Below, one piece after another: positions 1-10,915 of a stretch of DNA of 64,000 nt. Under the pieces are notes generated by a model. The model did no database searches. It saw only the letters and a program-made list of their open reading frames with translations, and was not told the DNA's origin. Numbering within the stretch: position 1 is the first letter of the stretch; each line of letters opens with the position of its first letter. The position numbers and the translations under genes are program-made. This stretch comes from Punctularia strigosozonata HHB-11173 SS5 (taxonomy: Eukaryota; Basidiomycota; Agaricomycetes; Corticiales; Punctulariaceae), in assembly GCF_000264995.1 (NCBI RefSeq), contig NW_006767433.1, positions 3,227,521 through 3,291,520 of the forward strand, given 5' to 3'.

Positions 1-889
1 CATCTGGGTCGCATTGCAGTCGAGTATGCTATCGAAGCAATCAAGGTCTGTATGTTATGGCCACCTGTTACCCTTGTGTCCTAACATCTTTCAGCTCGGT
101 TCAACAACGGTCGGCATCAAGACGCCTGAAGGCGTGGTCCTCGGGGTCGAGAAACGCGTCCAGTCATCGCTGATCGAGCACGCATCCATTGAGAAGATTA
201 TGGAGATAGACACCCATCTAGGCGCCGCCATGTCTGGTCTCACCGCCGACGCTCGCACCATCATTGACCACGCCCGCGTCACCTCCCAAAACCATGCATT
301 CACCTACGACGAGAAGATCAAGGTAGAAAGCGTGACGCAAGCCGTCTGCGACCTTGCTCTCCGCTTTGGAGAGAGTATACACGACGAGGATGCGATGATG
401 AGTCGACCCTTTGGTGTAGCGCTTCTTATTGCGGGAATTGACGAATTGGGGCCGCAACTGTGAGCACACAAATCACATCTTACCTTAGTTCTCTGTCTCA
501 GTGTCTGGAAGATACCACACGGATCCGTCAGGGACCTTCGTTCGGTATGATGCCAAGGCGATTGGGTCGGGATCCGAGGCTGCTCAGAGCGAACTCCAAG
601 ACAAATGGCATAGGGTACGTGATAACCATTGCGTAGGATCGTTCGACTACCTGACGGGGTTCTTGCAGCAAATGACATTACGGGAAGCGCAAATCTTGAC
701 CCTACGCGTGCTCAAGCAGGTCATGGAAGAGAAATTGGACCATCATAACGTGCAACTGGCGCAGGTCAATAATATCAGCGATCCTTCGACATCGATTGAA
801 CGCTGACCTGTCCGCTACAGGTGACACCCGACAAGGGTTTCCAGATCTTGAACGAGCAGCAGCTGAAGGAAGTCATCGATGTGATGTGA
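1..889 (+). CDS. PUP2: 20S proteasome subunit alpha type-5 (3' part, cut by window start)
   Basis: Alpha-ring subunit of the 20S proteasome core, which degrades ubiquitinated proteins in cytosol and nucleus. The window opens inside an intron; readable exons are about 20-45, 95-459, 512-614, 669-764 and 821-889, separated by 48-56 bp introns. The first exon gives the tail of the family N-terminal signature (VEYAIEAIK), followed by [16 protein letters not shown], the GVEKR loop, the [17 protein letters not shown] helix region, and the alpha-5 type end [10 protein letters not shown] with a short C-terminal tail ending KEVIDVM. The exon containing HTDPSGTF follows an acceptor at 510-511 that restores the family reading LYHTDPSGT. 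The N-terminal residues lie outside the window. Product is essentially certain from the near-universal alpha-5 motifs; exon borders are read by eye. Confidence 0.95.
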
Positions 890-1430
890 TGACTCTGTGT
901 AGTATAATATCGCATTGCATGGAACACGATCATGGTCTCTAGACTTTCCATGTTCCAGCCATTCTCTAGGTTCATTTGTCAAGAAGAGCATCTCGACCTT
1001 CATAACTAGGGGCGTTATGTGCATTACGCCCGCAGTGTCCTTTCTCAGGACGGATGCAGTGACGGAGGGCTCGATGGTCCCATGTAAGATAAGCCACTGC
1101 CGACATGGAAATTCGTGCCGTGGAAGCAGCAGGAATATTGCACAGCAATCCGCAGCGATGGAATAATCGAAGGCAAATGTCGCTGCACAAGCAAGGTAGG
1201 TAGGTAGGTATATTTCCGGCGCGGTCCCAATAGCGGAACAACCGGTTGCCGAGTGTAAAAGGACTTCGAGTGTAATGTTCGAAGTCTTCTGAAACGCGGG
1301 TTGAGTCCACTGCTATTTGACCATCGATACTCTATGAAGCAAAGACGGTGTGTCCTGGCCGGTAGTTTTATTACCCGAGTCGTCGACGGATATCGTACAG
1401 AGCACCAATGTAATCGCCTTCACCTTTCTG
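890..1430. other. convergent 3' intergenic region
   Basis: Lies between the 3' ends of the proteasome gene and the HSP31-like gene. Apart from a short GGTA microsatellite near 1195 I see nothing coding in it; open frames here are short and resemble no family. Confidence 0.6.
1195..1210. repeat. (GGTA)4 microsatellite
   Basis: Four perfect copies of the tetranucleotide GGTA in the convergent intergenic region. A related, imperfect TAGG/TAGA-rich stretch lies at about 2545-2584 in the next intergenic region. Confidence 0.8.
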
Positions 1431-2309
1431 CTAGGCCACGCTTCTCTCCAGCCCGCTATGCAGCTTGATCATTTCAATGAATTTGTCGCCAAGCACGTTA
1501 GCGGCCATTGGGTTCGCGCCACTGACCAGCTCTCGGTCGACGGTGATCTTGCCGAACTTTGTGCCAGCATCCTCGATCATATTTGCGCCAGCTTGGTCGA
1601 GGGCAGTTTCTACCTTTGGAATCTCGCCTCCCTTTATGTATTCGACGAGCTTCTCCTCCGTGTTGGACCAAGATGTGATATTGTAGTCGGTGTATGCAAA
1701 GCCGGTTGATCCCGGCGCGTGCTTGGTTGATAGCAGGGCATACGGTCCATGACAGATCACCGCTATAAGCAGATCTCAGCTCACCGTCAATTCGATGGAA
1801 GATCTGTACCTGTGGGCTTGCCCCGGTCGTGGAAGTGAAGAAGGATACGGCCGAGTTCTGGATCCTGGCCGAGATCGCTCAGCGGCGCATGTCCGCCCGG
1901 AATGAATACGCCATCAAATGATTCCAATTCATCGGCCGTGATTGTCTTGAAAGGACGCGGGTGTAGGAGGTTGTTTTCCAGCTCCATCTTCTTAATGAGT
2001 TCATTTTCGCGATTTCGAACCCACCAAGCTCCAAGGAAGGCAAGAGGTGAGACAGAGAGCGGATCTGGCTGCGGTTGACGTCCCTCGGGAGAAGCAAACT
2101 GCATAGCGAGTCGGTCCACGACGTCGATGACCTCGTGGTAGGCAAGGAAGACATACAGTGACTTGTATACCGTAATCGAGGAGCTTGGTGAGCGGTGCAG
2201 CAAGCTCGTGAAGGAAGAAACCCGTCTCTTCCTCAACGACAGTCCCGTCTTTCTTCTTGACGGGGAACGCGTGTGCGTCAGAGAGTACGATGAGCACTTT
2301 GTAGGTCAT
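1431..2309 (-). CDS. HSP31-like DJ-1/PfpI superfamily protein (glyoxalase III / chaperone type)
   Basis: Class I glutamine-amidotransferase-like fold protein of the Hsp31/DJ-1 group; family members act as glutathione-independent glyoxalases (methylglyoxal to lactate) and stress chaperones in the cytosol. Three exons on the minus strand: 2157-2309, 1810-2098 and 1431-1762, giving about 257 residues, a usual length for this group. The N-terminus (MTYKVLIVLSDAHAFP) has the first beta strand, followed by the TG(F)F..E.. region with the expected glutamate, FASPEGR.PQPDP after intron 1, the FDGVFIPGGHAPLSDL strand, and the nucleophile elbow AVICHGP split by intron 2, carrying the catalytic cysteine. 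The start ATG at 2307-2309 was chosen because it directly precedes the first strand. It shares a roughly 550 bp divergent promoter region with COG8. Assignment to Hsp31 rather than another DJ-1 subfamily rests on the ICHGP elbow and the C-terminal VETALDQAGA region. Confidence 0.88.
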
Positions 2310-2857
2310 CGCGTGCCGTTGACGATCTGTTCGCGGAAGATAGGAGGTCTCGCCACTGATATAGACGTAGAAACGCGTTCGAGTAAACTTGGAGGTGACG
2401 TCAGAAACGTCCTGTCCATGACGGGGATGGGCTACCAACAGGCCGCCGACATGAGTATACGATAACATGCGCGCGAGACGACCACAGCGTTGAAGAAACG
2501 TGTACGCATATGGTCATCGCAGCACGGTCGCAGTCGTGGCGTTCTAGGTAGGTAAGTTAACTTAGCTGTAGGTAGATAGGTAGTAGTTGCGAGCCGGGAC
2601 ACCCTGGTCTACACGGTTGCCGTCCGCTCTATGAGCCAACACACCGCTTCGACCAGAATATACGTGATTACATGTATGGTGAAAGAAATCAACAGATAAT
2701 CTGTGTCAATGTTGTGTCGTCGAGCAAGAGAGGAACGGCGCCATCACCGCCACCCAACGAACCCATCGTGCGCACGACACAGAGTCGTTCTGTACCGATT
2801 GCATCCGCTATTCGACGTCGCGGCCTCTTCTAATGGACTGGGATAGAACACCGTAGA
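2310..2857. promoter_or_regulatory. divergent promoter region (HSP31-like / COG8)
   Basis: About 550 bp between two divergent starts. It contains an imperfect TAGG/TAGA-rich stretch around 2545-2584 flanking a GTTAAC palindrome. No convincing TATA box was identified and nothing coding was seen. Confidence 0.5.
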
Positions 2858-4552
2858 ATGGATCCGTTGGACACGCTCACAGATGTGTTGGGTACTACCC
2901 ACCCGTCCAGCTCGGACATCTCCTACCTGGCCTCTCTCACCGACCTTCCCCTCCCAGACCTCCTAGCGGAACCAGCCTCACTGTCCTCAACCTCGGCACA
3001 GCTGACGAACGCGCTCACAACCTTGTGTCACACACAATACCCGACGTTTCTTTCCCTACACAGCGCATCCACGTCCCTTTCAAGCACACTCACCTCGCTC
3101 CAGTCCTCGCTCGGGTCCCTCCTTACCGCGCTCCCAACCCTCCAGTCGTCCGCGCAGTCCTTCTCTGCCCAAACAGCACCTCTTCTCAAACAGCGCCAGC
3201 AAGCTTTGCTAGTAAAAGCACATTCAGAAAGGCTCGGTGCTCTGTTAGATCTACCTCGACTATTCGAAGCTTCGGCTCGCGCAGGGGCGCTCGGCGATGC
3301 GCTCGACATCTCATCTTATACAGACTCCCTTGCGCGTAAGTTTCCGGACGTGCCGCTCGTACAAGACATTCATGCGGAGGTTAACGCCGCGCAAAGATCT
3401 CTCCTCGCCCAGCTTCTAGAATCGCTGAGTGCACCGGGTCGCGGACGTTTGCCGCAGTTGTTCAAAAGCGTTGGGTTTCTCAGGCGGATGAAAGTACTGG
3501 AAGAGGAGGAATTGGCGCAAGCTTTTCTGAACGGTCGCACTGGCGTGCTGGAGTCATCTTTGCATGCCATTGAGCTGACGGAGGATGCGGACGGTCATTC
3601 CCGATACATGAAGAAGTACGTGGATACGTGGCGCGAAGGCGTGCACGACCTCGTCACACAGTACACGACCATCTTTCTTTCTCCATCGTCCTCCCATTCC
3701 GTCCTGTCGACCGCCCCACACTCGCCCAGTTCGGCAAAGGCTCACACCCCTTCGTTGGCCCCTGCCAGCGATCTGGAGACGACGCTCACGCTCCAAGCAC
3801 TTCTCTCCGCGACTTCGACGCGGCTCCTCAACCATCTACTTGCAAAGCTGCGCCAGCACGTTTCTGCTATACGCGCCAAAGATCCCGCTGCGCTCTCGGC
3901 GCTTCTCACTCAAATGACATATTGCGCTGGAGCGTTCGCCCGCATAGGCATGGACTTCGGTCTTCTGATAGCTCCCATCTTCGTCGACGCCGTGCGAAAC
4001 GGTTTCAAGGAGGAACTGGACGATGCTGCGGAAGCGCTGAGCAGTCGTTTCAGACAGGCGAAAGACGCCAAGTGGCTTATCACGCCCTCGATGGCTGGAC
4101 AGCCTCCCGAGCCGGACGTTGAAGCCATCAAGAGCAGTCCGACGCACGTGGTGCCACAAATCCTCGCATCTTTCCCGCCCCTTGCTCTGTTCACCAACAG
4201 CATTCTGACTGCCCTAAACGGCCTTCGCCTCCTCGCACCCGTGCAACTTCTGCTTTTCTCTTCACAAAGCCTGGATGATGCCCTTAACAGCGTAAGCCTG
4301 GTCTTCCTGTCTTGGCTCAAAGGGTCGGCATGGGACGAGCAGGACAGTAAGATCGTAAGGGCCGCCGGACAGGCATATGCGAGGGTGCTCGTTCCGTGGA
4401 CGCGGAGAGCGCTCGTGAAGGGCGTGTTCGATGCTACGAAACCACTGAAGATGAGCGGAGGGCTTGCGGAGACAACGCAAAAGTGGGAAATGTGGCTTGG
4501 AGATGAGGACGAGGACGAGGAAGAAGGGGACGATGAAAATGATGATCAGTAA
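2858..4552 (+). CDS. COG8: conserved oligomeric Golgi complex subunit 8 (Dor1 family)
   Basis: Subunit of the COG tethering complex (lobe B, with COG5-7) that directs retrograde vesicles within the Golgi. A single uninterrupted 564-residue frame, unusual here because neighbours are intron-rich. The N-terminal 230 residues match the Dor1 pattern: SDISYLASLTDLPLPDLL, a long coiled-coil rich in Ser/Thr/Leu, then HSERLGALLDLPRLFEASARAG, the FPDVPLVQDIHAEV segment and LPQLFKSVGFLRRM. The middle holds a Ser/Pro-rich insert at about residues 270-310, and the helical part resumes with LLLFSSQSLDDALN. The C-terminus is a very acidic tail (about 18 residues of mostly Asp/Glu). The start ATG is the first in frame and precedes the conserved region directly. 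Function is inferred from family membership. Confidence 0.92.
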   Translation: MDPLDTLTDVLGTTHPSSSDISYLASLTDLPLPDLLAEPASLSSTSAQLTNALTTLCHTQYPTFLSLHSASTSLSSTLTSLQSSLGSLLTALPTLQSSAQSFSAQTAPLLKQRQQALLVKAHSERLGALLDLPRLFEASARAGALGDALDISSYTDSLARKFPDVPLVQDIHAEVNAAQRSLLAQLLESLSAPGRGRLPQLFKSVGFLRRMKVLEEEELAQAFLNGRTGVLESSLHAIELTEDADGHSRYMKKYVDTWREGVHDLVTQYTTIFLSPSSSHSVLSTAPHSPSSAKAHTPSLAPASDLETTLTLQALLSATSTRLLNHLLAKLRQHVSAIRAKDPAALSALLTQMTYCAGAFARIGMDFGLLIAPIFVDAVRNGFKEELDDAAEALSSRFRQAKDAKWLITPSMAGQPPEPDVEAIKSSPTHVVPQILASFPPLALFTNSILTALNGLRLLAPVQLLLFSSQSLDDALNSVSLVFLSWLKGSAWDEQDSKIVRAAGQAYARVLVPWTRRALVKGVFDATKPLKMSGGLAETTQKWEMWLGDEDEDEEEGDDENDDQ

Positions 4553-4926
4553 TGGCATCACGCTACGTAGGTTCGCGTTCTCGGTCCATGAGCTAGCTTA
4601 TCATAGGCTACGACCACGGAGATGTACGAGCTATACCGCTTGTTGAAGGGCTCGCAATGCTCGTTGCCAGGCGTACCACTGCAAGCTTCGTGTAAGCTCT
4701 ACCGCCTGCAAATACATGTGGAAAGCATGTGGCCACGCCGTCGACGATCCGGACTGTTCCTATGGAAAGCCACGACCGCGAGCATTCAACGATCTCAACT
4801 TATATCCTCTGCATTCCCAAATGCGGGTATGGGCCCATTGCAACCAGACTTGGACGATGTTGGAATGTCGTCCGAACATCTTACTCTCAAGTCGACGCCT
4901 TCCCCTCGCCGTTCACGCTGAAGACT
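4553..4926. other. intergenic region between COG8 and the CCCH protein
   Basis: About 370 bp between two genes on the same strand. The frame of the downstream gene stays open upstream to about 4729, so a longer N-terminus cannot be excluded, but that part shows no recognisable domain. Confidence 0.45.
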
Positions 4927-5699
4927 ATGGCCAACTCTTACGACAGTTTCTCCGTTCGCACCCGCTGCGAAAAACACCAGCACAGTATCTGCACACACGG
5001 GTCACAATGTCCCTACCAGCACACGCTCGTCGACATTCGTCGCCTAGAGCGTCTTCTTGGCCAAGAGAATACGCGGAATCCAGAGGATACCCTCAACATC
5101 GAGTATCTGGGGGATTTTCGCACCTATGATGAACGTTGGGGGGATGGGTGGAGAATAAGCGTTAGGCGAAGCCGCACAGCAGGCGCCGTGAAGCACGACA
5201 TTGTGTTCACCACCACCAACTTCGACTTAAACTTCGCGATCAAACAACTGGAACTAGCGGACGTCGCCCTTGACAGCCTCTTAAGCCCCGCAGCGGCATC
5301 AGTGAGTGTCGGTCGTGATTGCATGCAGTCGCAAACAACAATGTTTCGATGTAGATTGGTCAAGATAGAACCCTCTGTGCGGCATATGCCACGGCAGGTC
5401 ACTGCGACGACCGTTCCTGCAGGCTGTCGCACCACTTGTTCGACATCTCTCGTGTTGAAAAACTCGTAGGGCTTCCTAGACGGAGTAGTGCGATGATGGG
5501 CGGTGAACCGAACATATTCGCCAAGTTGGAATATCGGAAGGAGTATAGCAGTTGGAAGTGGGTGGCAAGGATCCTCAAACTCGAGGCGGGCGGGGAGACG
5601 TATCGATTGAATCGTCCCTACCAAGGTCTTGATTCGGACCTCACGATGGCAATGCTTAAGCTTGAGAAGAAGGTCATCCTCGCAAAGAAATGTTCATGA
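4927..5699 (+). CDS. unknown protein with two CCCH zinc-finger modules
   Basis: I do not recognise this as a named protein. Two exons, 4927-5301 and 5355-5699, joined across a 53 bp intron (phase 0) give 239 residues. Each exon encodes one copy of a similar module. Module 1 starts with a C-x7-C-x5-C-x3-H finger (residues about 15-33), then DIRRLERLLG, then about 90 residues ending in NFDLNFAIKQLELADVAL. Module 2 starts with C-x8-C-x4-C-x3-H just after the intron, then DISRVEKLVG, then a stretch with SWKWVARIL and a helix TMAMLKLEKKVIL. The repeat of finger, D-I-x-R-x-E-x-L-x-G and a C-terminal amphipathic helix is strong evidence that the frame and the intron are right. CCCH fingers usually bind single-stranded RNA, so an RNA-binding role is possible but only inferred. 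The start was placed at the ATG nearest the first finger. Confidence 0.7.
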
Positions 5700-6511
5700 C
5701 GGGGCCACCATGGGTGAGCATATTCTTGGTACAGGTATATTGACCCCACTTACAACCGCAAGTATCCAGATCCACCCGGCGAATGTTCTGTTCCGGGCTT
5801 GGCATCCCAGTGGGGTGAAGCAAGTGATGGACGACTCGTGCTGGCGTCTCACTCTGACTCTATTCTCTGCTATGCTATGCGCGCAGAGGTGTTATTCTTG
5901 CCGCTTGTTCCATGTCAGACGTAGCCGTTCAGCGGACCTATCACCAAAAAAATCATTGGACGCACAGTGTACGGCCGGTGTATATCAGTGTTGTTCGGGT
6001 AGAATTCATATCGGCGTTTCCCAGCTAGTATGTGCTTGCAACCAAGGTGGGTGACAGACATCCTTGACGAAGCTCAATTCTGTGTCCCCGGCCCCGGGGA
6101 TGACACGGAAACGATCCCCACCATCCACCCTGCATGCTAGATCTTCCTCTTCTGTAACAAGCCATACGAATGGCGGGTCCCAATTCCAAAAGCGCGTTGC
6201 CAAGTATTGGATGGTGGCCCAATATGTCCGAGTAATATATGTCGTTCTCGCATTCGGGGAGGGTTGCGGGAAAAACGAATGGCTCCAACAAGTAAGCTCA
6301 AGCGTTTGTGCTTGGTTTGTATTCGTGACCGAGTTGGTGATGTACCAGGTCCACGCCAACGGCGTTGAAGGGGTTCGCAAGATGACGTGCCAATGCCCAT
6401 GACATATGTACTACTGTATAAACATCCGCCGCAGGCAATTACTTGATCACCTCCTTAGGTCACGCCGCTAAACTCTTTTAGCCTATCTGCAACAGAAGCT
6501 AGTATTCGTTC
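5700..6511. other. intergenic region with an unassigned minus-strand open frame
   Basis: About 800 bp between the CCCH protein and the CDK8-like kinase, both on the plus strand. The only notable content is the uncertain minus-strand frame listed separately at 6006-6380; the remainder shows nothing recognisable. Confidence 0.4.
6006..6380 (-). CDS. possible uncharacterised open frame
   Basis: A minus-strand frame whose last about 75 codons read like protein (RFWNWDPPFVWLVTEEEDL, then an Asp/Gly-rich stretch and a VKDVCHPPW segment). A second minus-strand frame overlapping it is also open, so the true exon structure, if this is a gene, is unclear. It may begin at an ATG near 6402 with a short intron. 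No family is recognised. It could equally be chance open frame in the promoter region of the downstream kinase. Confidence 0.2.
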   Translation of the reverse strand: MRTPSTPLAWTWYITNSVTNTNQAQTLELTCWSHSFFPQPSPNARTTYITRTYWATIQYLATRFWNWDPPFVWLVTEEEDLACRVDGGDRFRVIPGAGDTELSFVKDVCHPPWLQAHTSWETPI

Positions 6512-8022
6512 ATGGGTAGTATGCTTGACGACTGGACGGATGGTATGCGTGGCTACCGTACGAAGCGCGACGCTCAGCACCAGACTGTCGCGTCTAAGTA
6601 TAACATCCTCGGTTTCATTTCATCGGGAACATATGGACGCGTATACAAGGCCCAGGCAAAGAGCGACGATGGCCGTGTACATGCTATCAAGAAATTCAAA
6701 CCTGACAAGGAGGGTGAAGTACCGACCTACACCGGGATTAGCCAGAGCGCCATTCGCGAAATTGCGCTCAATCGGGAGATATCCCATGAGAATATTGTTG
6801 CCCTCAAGGAGGTCATCTTGGAGGACAAGTCCATATACATGGTCTTTGAATATGCGGAACACGATTTTCTGGTAATGCTATACCCTAGGTCGTCTCTGTG
6901 TTCAGTGCTGACTCGTTCATATAGCAAGTGATTCACCATCATTCACAAACCCTCCGACAAGCGGTCCCTCCCTCTGTCTTGAAATCGCTGATATGGCAGC
7001 TACTGAATGGCCTTGTCTATCTCCACTCTTGCCATATTCTCCATCGTGACCTGAAGCCAGCCAATATACTTATCACCGCTGGTGGAGTGGTGAAGATCGG
7101 CGACCTAGGTTTGGCGCGTCTAATCTACCAACCTCTCCAGCACCTCTCAGCTGGCGACAAAGTCGTCGTAACAATCTGGTATCGTGCCCCCGAACTCTTG
7201 ATGGGCGCCAAACACTACAACAAGGCGGTAGACATGTGGGCAACTGGCTGTGTCATGGCCGAGTTGGCGAGCTTGAGACCCATCTTCAAGGGAGATGAAG
7301 CCAAGCTGGACTCGAAGAAGAATGTACCTTTCCAGCGTGATCAACTACTGAAAATCTTCGAAGTTTTGGGCACAATAGACGGTGAGTCCCGTCTATGAGG
7401 ACGCTATGATGAAAGCTCAACTTAGGTAGAACGAGAATGGCCGAGTGTCAAAGAGATGCCGGAATACCATAACATGAAGCGTCTTGAGTAGTCAGTCAAT
7501 CTCCATCGTGTTGATGGTTCCGATCCGCACTCATGATGCATCTCAGCTATCCCAACGGATTTAGCACTTGGTGTTCCAATCGCCTTCGCTCTCCCAAGGC
7601 TCAGGATTTCCTCAGACAGCTGTTTGCATACAGCCCAGATACACGTCTCACGGCGGAAGATGCTATTTACCATGAGTGGTTCAGAGAAGAGCCGCTTCCA
7701 ACTCTGAAGTACGTGCTTTTCCTGTCAACCAGCGATCCTTAAGAATGCTTGACCGGATGTCCTCCACTTGTACAGTGCATTCCAGGGTGTGCCCTCGCAC
7801 CAGATACCGCCCCATAGGCGGATCACGCAGGATGATGCTCCTTCAACTATGATGCCTGGTCCTGGGCTATCGCACGCGCAAGCATCACACCAAGTGCAAC
7901 TCGCACAATACCATCAGCAGCACTCCGGTAAGCAAGGCACAGGAAGTGCACCAAGCTTCGCTAGCGGTGGTGCTCCTAGTGGACATCACGGAGGGTCCCG
8001 AAAGAAGGCGCGGATGGGTTGA
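6512..8022 (+). CDS. SSN3: CDK8-type cyclin-dependent kinase of the Mediator kinase module
   Basis: Serine/threonine kinase that, with cyclin C, MED12 and MED13, forms the Mediator kinase module and phosphorylates RNA polymerase II CTD and transcription factors in the nucleus. Exons read as 6512-6871, 6925-7381, 7430-7487, 7547-7708 and 7776-8022. Visible elements in order: Gly loop [11 protein letters not shown], catalytic Lys in HAIKKFK, the [13 protein letters not shown]-helix (SxxxRE in place of PSTAIRE, as in CDK8), hinge [10 protein letters not shown], catalytic loop [14 protein letters not shown] in place of DFG, activation segment [17 protein letters not shown] without a T-loop threonine phosphosite of classic CDKs, and FKGDEAK...[15 protein letters not shown]. 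The C-terminal about 85 residues are low-complexity Gln/His/Ser/Gly-rich and end in a basic RKKAR motif. The CDK8-type C-helix and the KIGDLGLAR segment separate it from CDK1 or CDK9. Confidence 0.9.
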
Positions 8023-8185
8023 GCTCCCCGCTGCTGCTAGAACTGCAGTGCTCTAGTCTCAGATGCATGTCCGACGATTGCAATTTTGCTGTTGCCTCAT
8101 GGACTTGTAACCGAAAGAAAGCGCAAAGGACCGACACCACCGATTAGCAAACAGTGCGATATATATTTTACAGCCTCGCTCGAGT

Positions 8186-10915
8186 TTATGAGAAACCCGT
8201 ATGAATATTGGGAGTAAATATTGGCAATGGATGAGCCTGCGCTCAAGCGTCAGAGAAGGTCGATGCTGTGACGGTCCAAGGCATACCTCGGTGTTCAGGA
8301 CGTATTCTAACGCGGAATAAGAGGTTAGAATATGGCATATCTTACGACGCGTAAATACTAACGTGACAACGGGAGGATTTCCTCGTCCGCAAATAGTAGA
8401 TATAGGTACTTGAGTGTTTCGCTCTGTGATTGCGCGGCTCAAAATTTGGCCCAAGGTCGTGAAGATGCATCATACCATGAGGAACGTCTCCATTTTGTCT
8501 TCGAGTCTCACTGGCACTTCGTCGACGTTCACGACAGTCGCGTATCCCCCTGTCTCGACCTTGCAATGCTTTTCGATGCTCCTAAAAATTGACCAGCCCC
8601 ACTCCCGGTATCTCGCATCACCGGTAAGGCGATAGGCCAGAAAGAGAGACTCCACCGTCTCGGGCCTTACGGGGGTAAGCATGTCAGCCATCGAGAAGAA
8701 ACGCAGGTACACTTTTACCTGAGCATGTAGCGAGCGTCGTAAGGTGGGAATTCACCTCGGCGAGCTCCTTTGATATACCAGTCATGTGGCGCAGTAGAGC
8801 CCATCATCTGATCCATGCCATCGCTCTTGATACGGAAGTGAACGATCTCCGGGGCAAGACCTCTGTAGCGATGTAACGATGTAAGTAGCGTCGCCATGCT
8901 GTATGTGGATGCAGAAATTGCTTACGTAGCCGTGTCATGTGTATTCCAGCAAGTACGCACAAGCTCAACGCCCGACTTCCAGTCGCGTTTGCCTTGGTCT
9001 GTGAGTTCGCTCATCTTGGGCGGGATAGATACTGGGCTGATGAGAGCGCCCTGAAAAGCGAAGGATAAGAAGGCGACCACGGAAATCAGAACTGCAACAT
9101 ACAGAGGTGACAGCGCCTAGCATGAGACTACCGCCGATGAAGCAGGCCAAATGGTCCTGTTTCGGCGTTAAGCGCCACGAACTACGCGTATGTGAATAAT
9201 CAGGACGATCTGGGCTAGTACGTGCACCAACACTTCACCGCCCGGTCCGGATCGCTCTGGAATGAGCTCGGCCGTGTATATGAAGTTTCCAGTGATCGAC
9301 TTTTGGATAAGGTGATTATGAATGGCGTTCATCGCATCGTCATACATCTAGGGTTGCCTTAGCCACACTGCTTCCGTACACCTAGTTGGGGACCTGCCTC
9401 GCGATAAACGTCTTCAGTCTGATTCTGTAAGGTGATATTGAATACACAGAACACGAACTGAAGAGCAGCAACGAGCTCACAGTTTGTAGCCATTGCTTAC
9501 TGTATATTGCTTACTTTAGCGCGACCGTATGCCGGCGAAGGGTGTAGCCCACTTACAGCAGGTACTCGTAGTACGAGTCGCCCCTTGAACCAAGGCGAAT
9601 AGCAGATTGCACGAACTGACCATCGTTCGGGCTACCCGGAATAGTCAACATCATGAAAGCGCATATCCTGGGCAGAACTCGTACCTCAGAAATATCGAGG
9701 CCAAGCCAGCAGGCATTCGGGCCTTCTTGATGACTCGCATAACCTAGAACAACGTAGCATAAGCTGGCGGGCCTACAGCCTAGTCTTAGAACGCACATTC
9801 TCGACTTTCTCCCAATAAACTTCATTGCCAGTCAACTCTGCAAGGTCCTTGAACTCAAGCTGTAGGGTGGCTGCCTCTGCAGTGCTAATGAGGTCTGTCC
9901 GGGAGAGGTCTATCAGTAGCTAACCCAGCATGGACGCATGTCAGCACTGACTGTAGTTATCCTTATCTAACGACCCTCTCCGTTGCGCGAGGTTGATCAG
10001 GCTCATCGGCAGGCCTGCAGGCGTCTCGAACGCGGGAAGAATGCGGTCAGCGAGGTCAACAGCCTTTCGTATGTACATCGTATCCTCGCCGGACAAATGG
10101 TAAGCTGTAAGGAGACCTCCAAGCACGCGAATTGTGGTCTAAATGCCAGAATCATCAACAAACGATTATACAGCTAAAAGGTGAAACGGCACCTCGAACG
10201 TGTTGAAGTTCGCGTCACAATCAAACTGTAACTTGTCCGCAACCCAGCTACGCGCGCGCTTGTACTCTTCCGCCAGCGGTTCGCCTGTCGAAGGGAGAAG
10301 TTCAGAAGGAAACGATACACAACCGGTACCACGGCCTCACCCATCAATAGCATGGTGTCGATGGAATCTACTACTGTGTAACCTATACCTCCAGCAGATG
10401 TCAGGTTTGTGCCCTTCCCGGAGATGGGGTGATATTCATCATCTCCCATAGCATCTCGTTCTCAACGAATTTCGTCAGGGTGTGCTCCCTAGAACGAACT
10501 GGCTACAGTTCTCTTACCATAAGCATGCCATGCCCATTTGAATGCGTTCACGACCGCATCTCGTTTCTCCACATCTGCCACCCACCAGTTCGGTACAAGC
10601 GACGCTCCTGAGTAGTAGTCCGCTTCCGCCTCTGCTTCGATACCAAGGAACTCAAGAACCAGGCCTTTGATGAGTTCGGGACTTGCGATGTAAATGACGC
10701 CGCCGACGGCGCAGAACACGAGGAAGTAAATCAAAGCATTCAAAGTGGCACTGGTGGTAGGTTCAACACCGGGAAGCTCGTCGCCTTCGGACTTGCAGCT
10801 AGGATTAACCTCGTGTCTTTGTATTTGCATGCGATGGTGAGTATATGCTCACCCCCTGACGTTTCTCCTTCGCTTGACCCTTACGTTTTCGAAGACCCGC
10901 AGAGTCCTTGGACAT
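8186..10915 (-). CDS. MNS1: GH47 endoplasmic reticulum alpha-1,2-mannosidase
   Basis: Type II membrane glycosidase that trims the specific middle-branch mannose of N-glycans in the ER and sets the timer for ER-associated degradation. The gene is broken by about ten small introns. Exon 1 (10853-10915) encodes a short basic cytosolic tail ([13 protein letters not shown]...); a 61 bp intron ending at 10792 leads to exon 2 with a membrane anchor [18 protein letters not shown]. The catalytic domain follows: [16 protein letters not shown], then [17 protein letters not shown] with the first catalytic-region acidic residues joined across an intron, [88 protein letters not shown] and the C-terminal FNTE-like segment (YVLNTEAHPLPIF), where the family's Ca2+-binding threonine lies. 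Stop at 8186-8188. Family assignment is firm; not every exon border was resolved. Confidence 0.9.
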
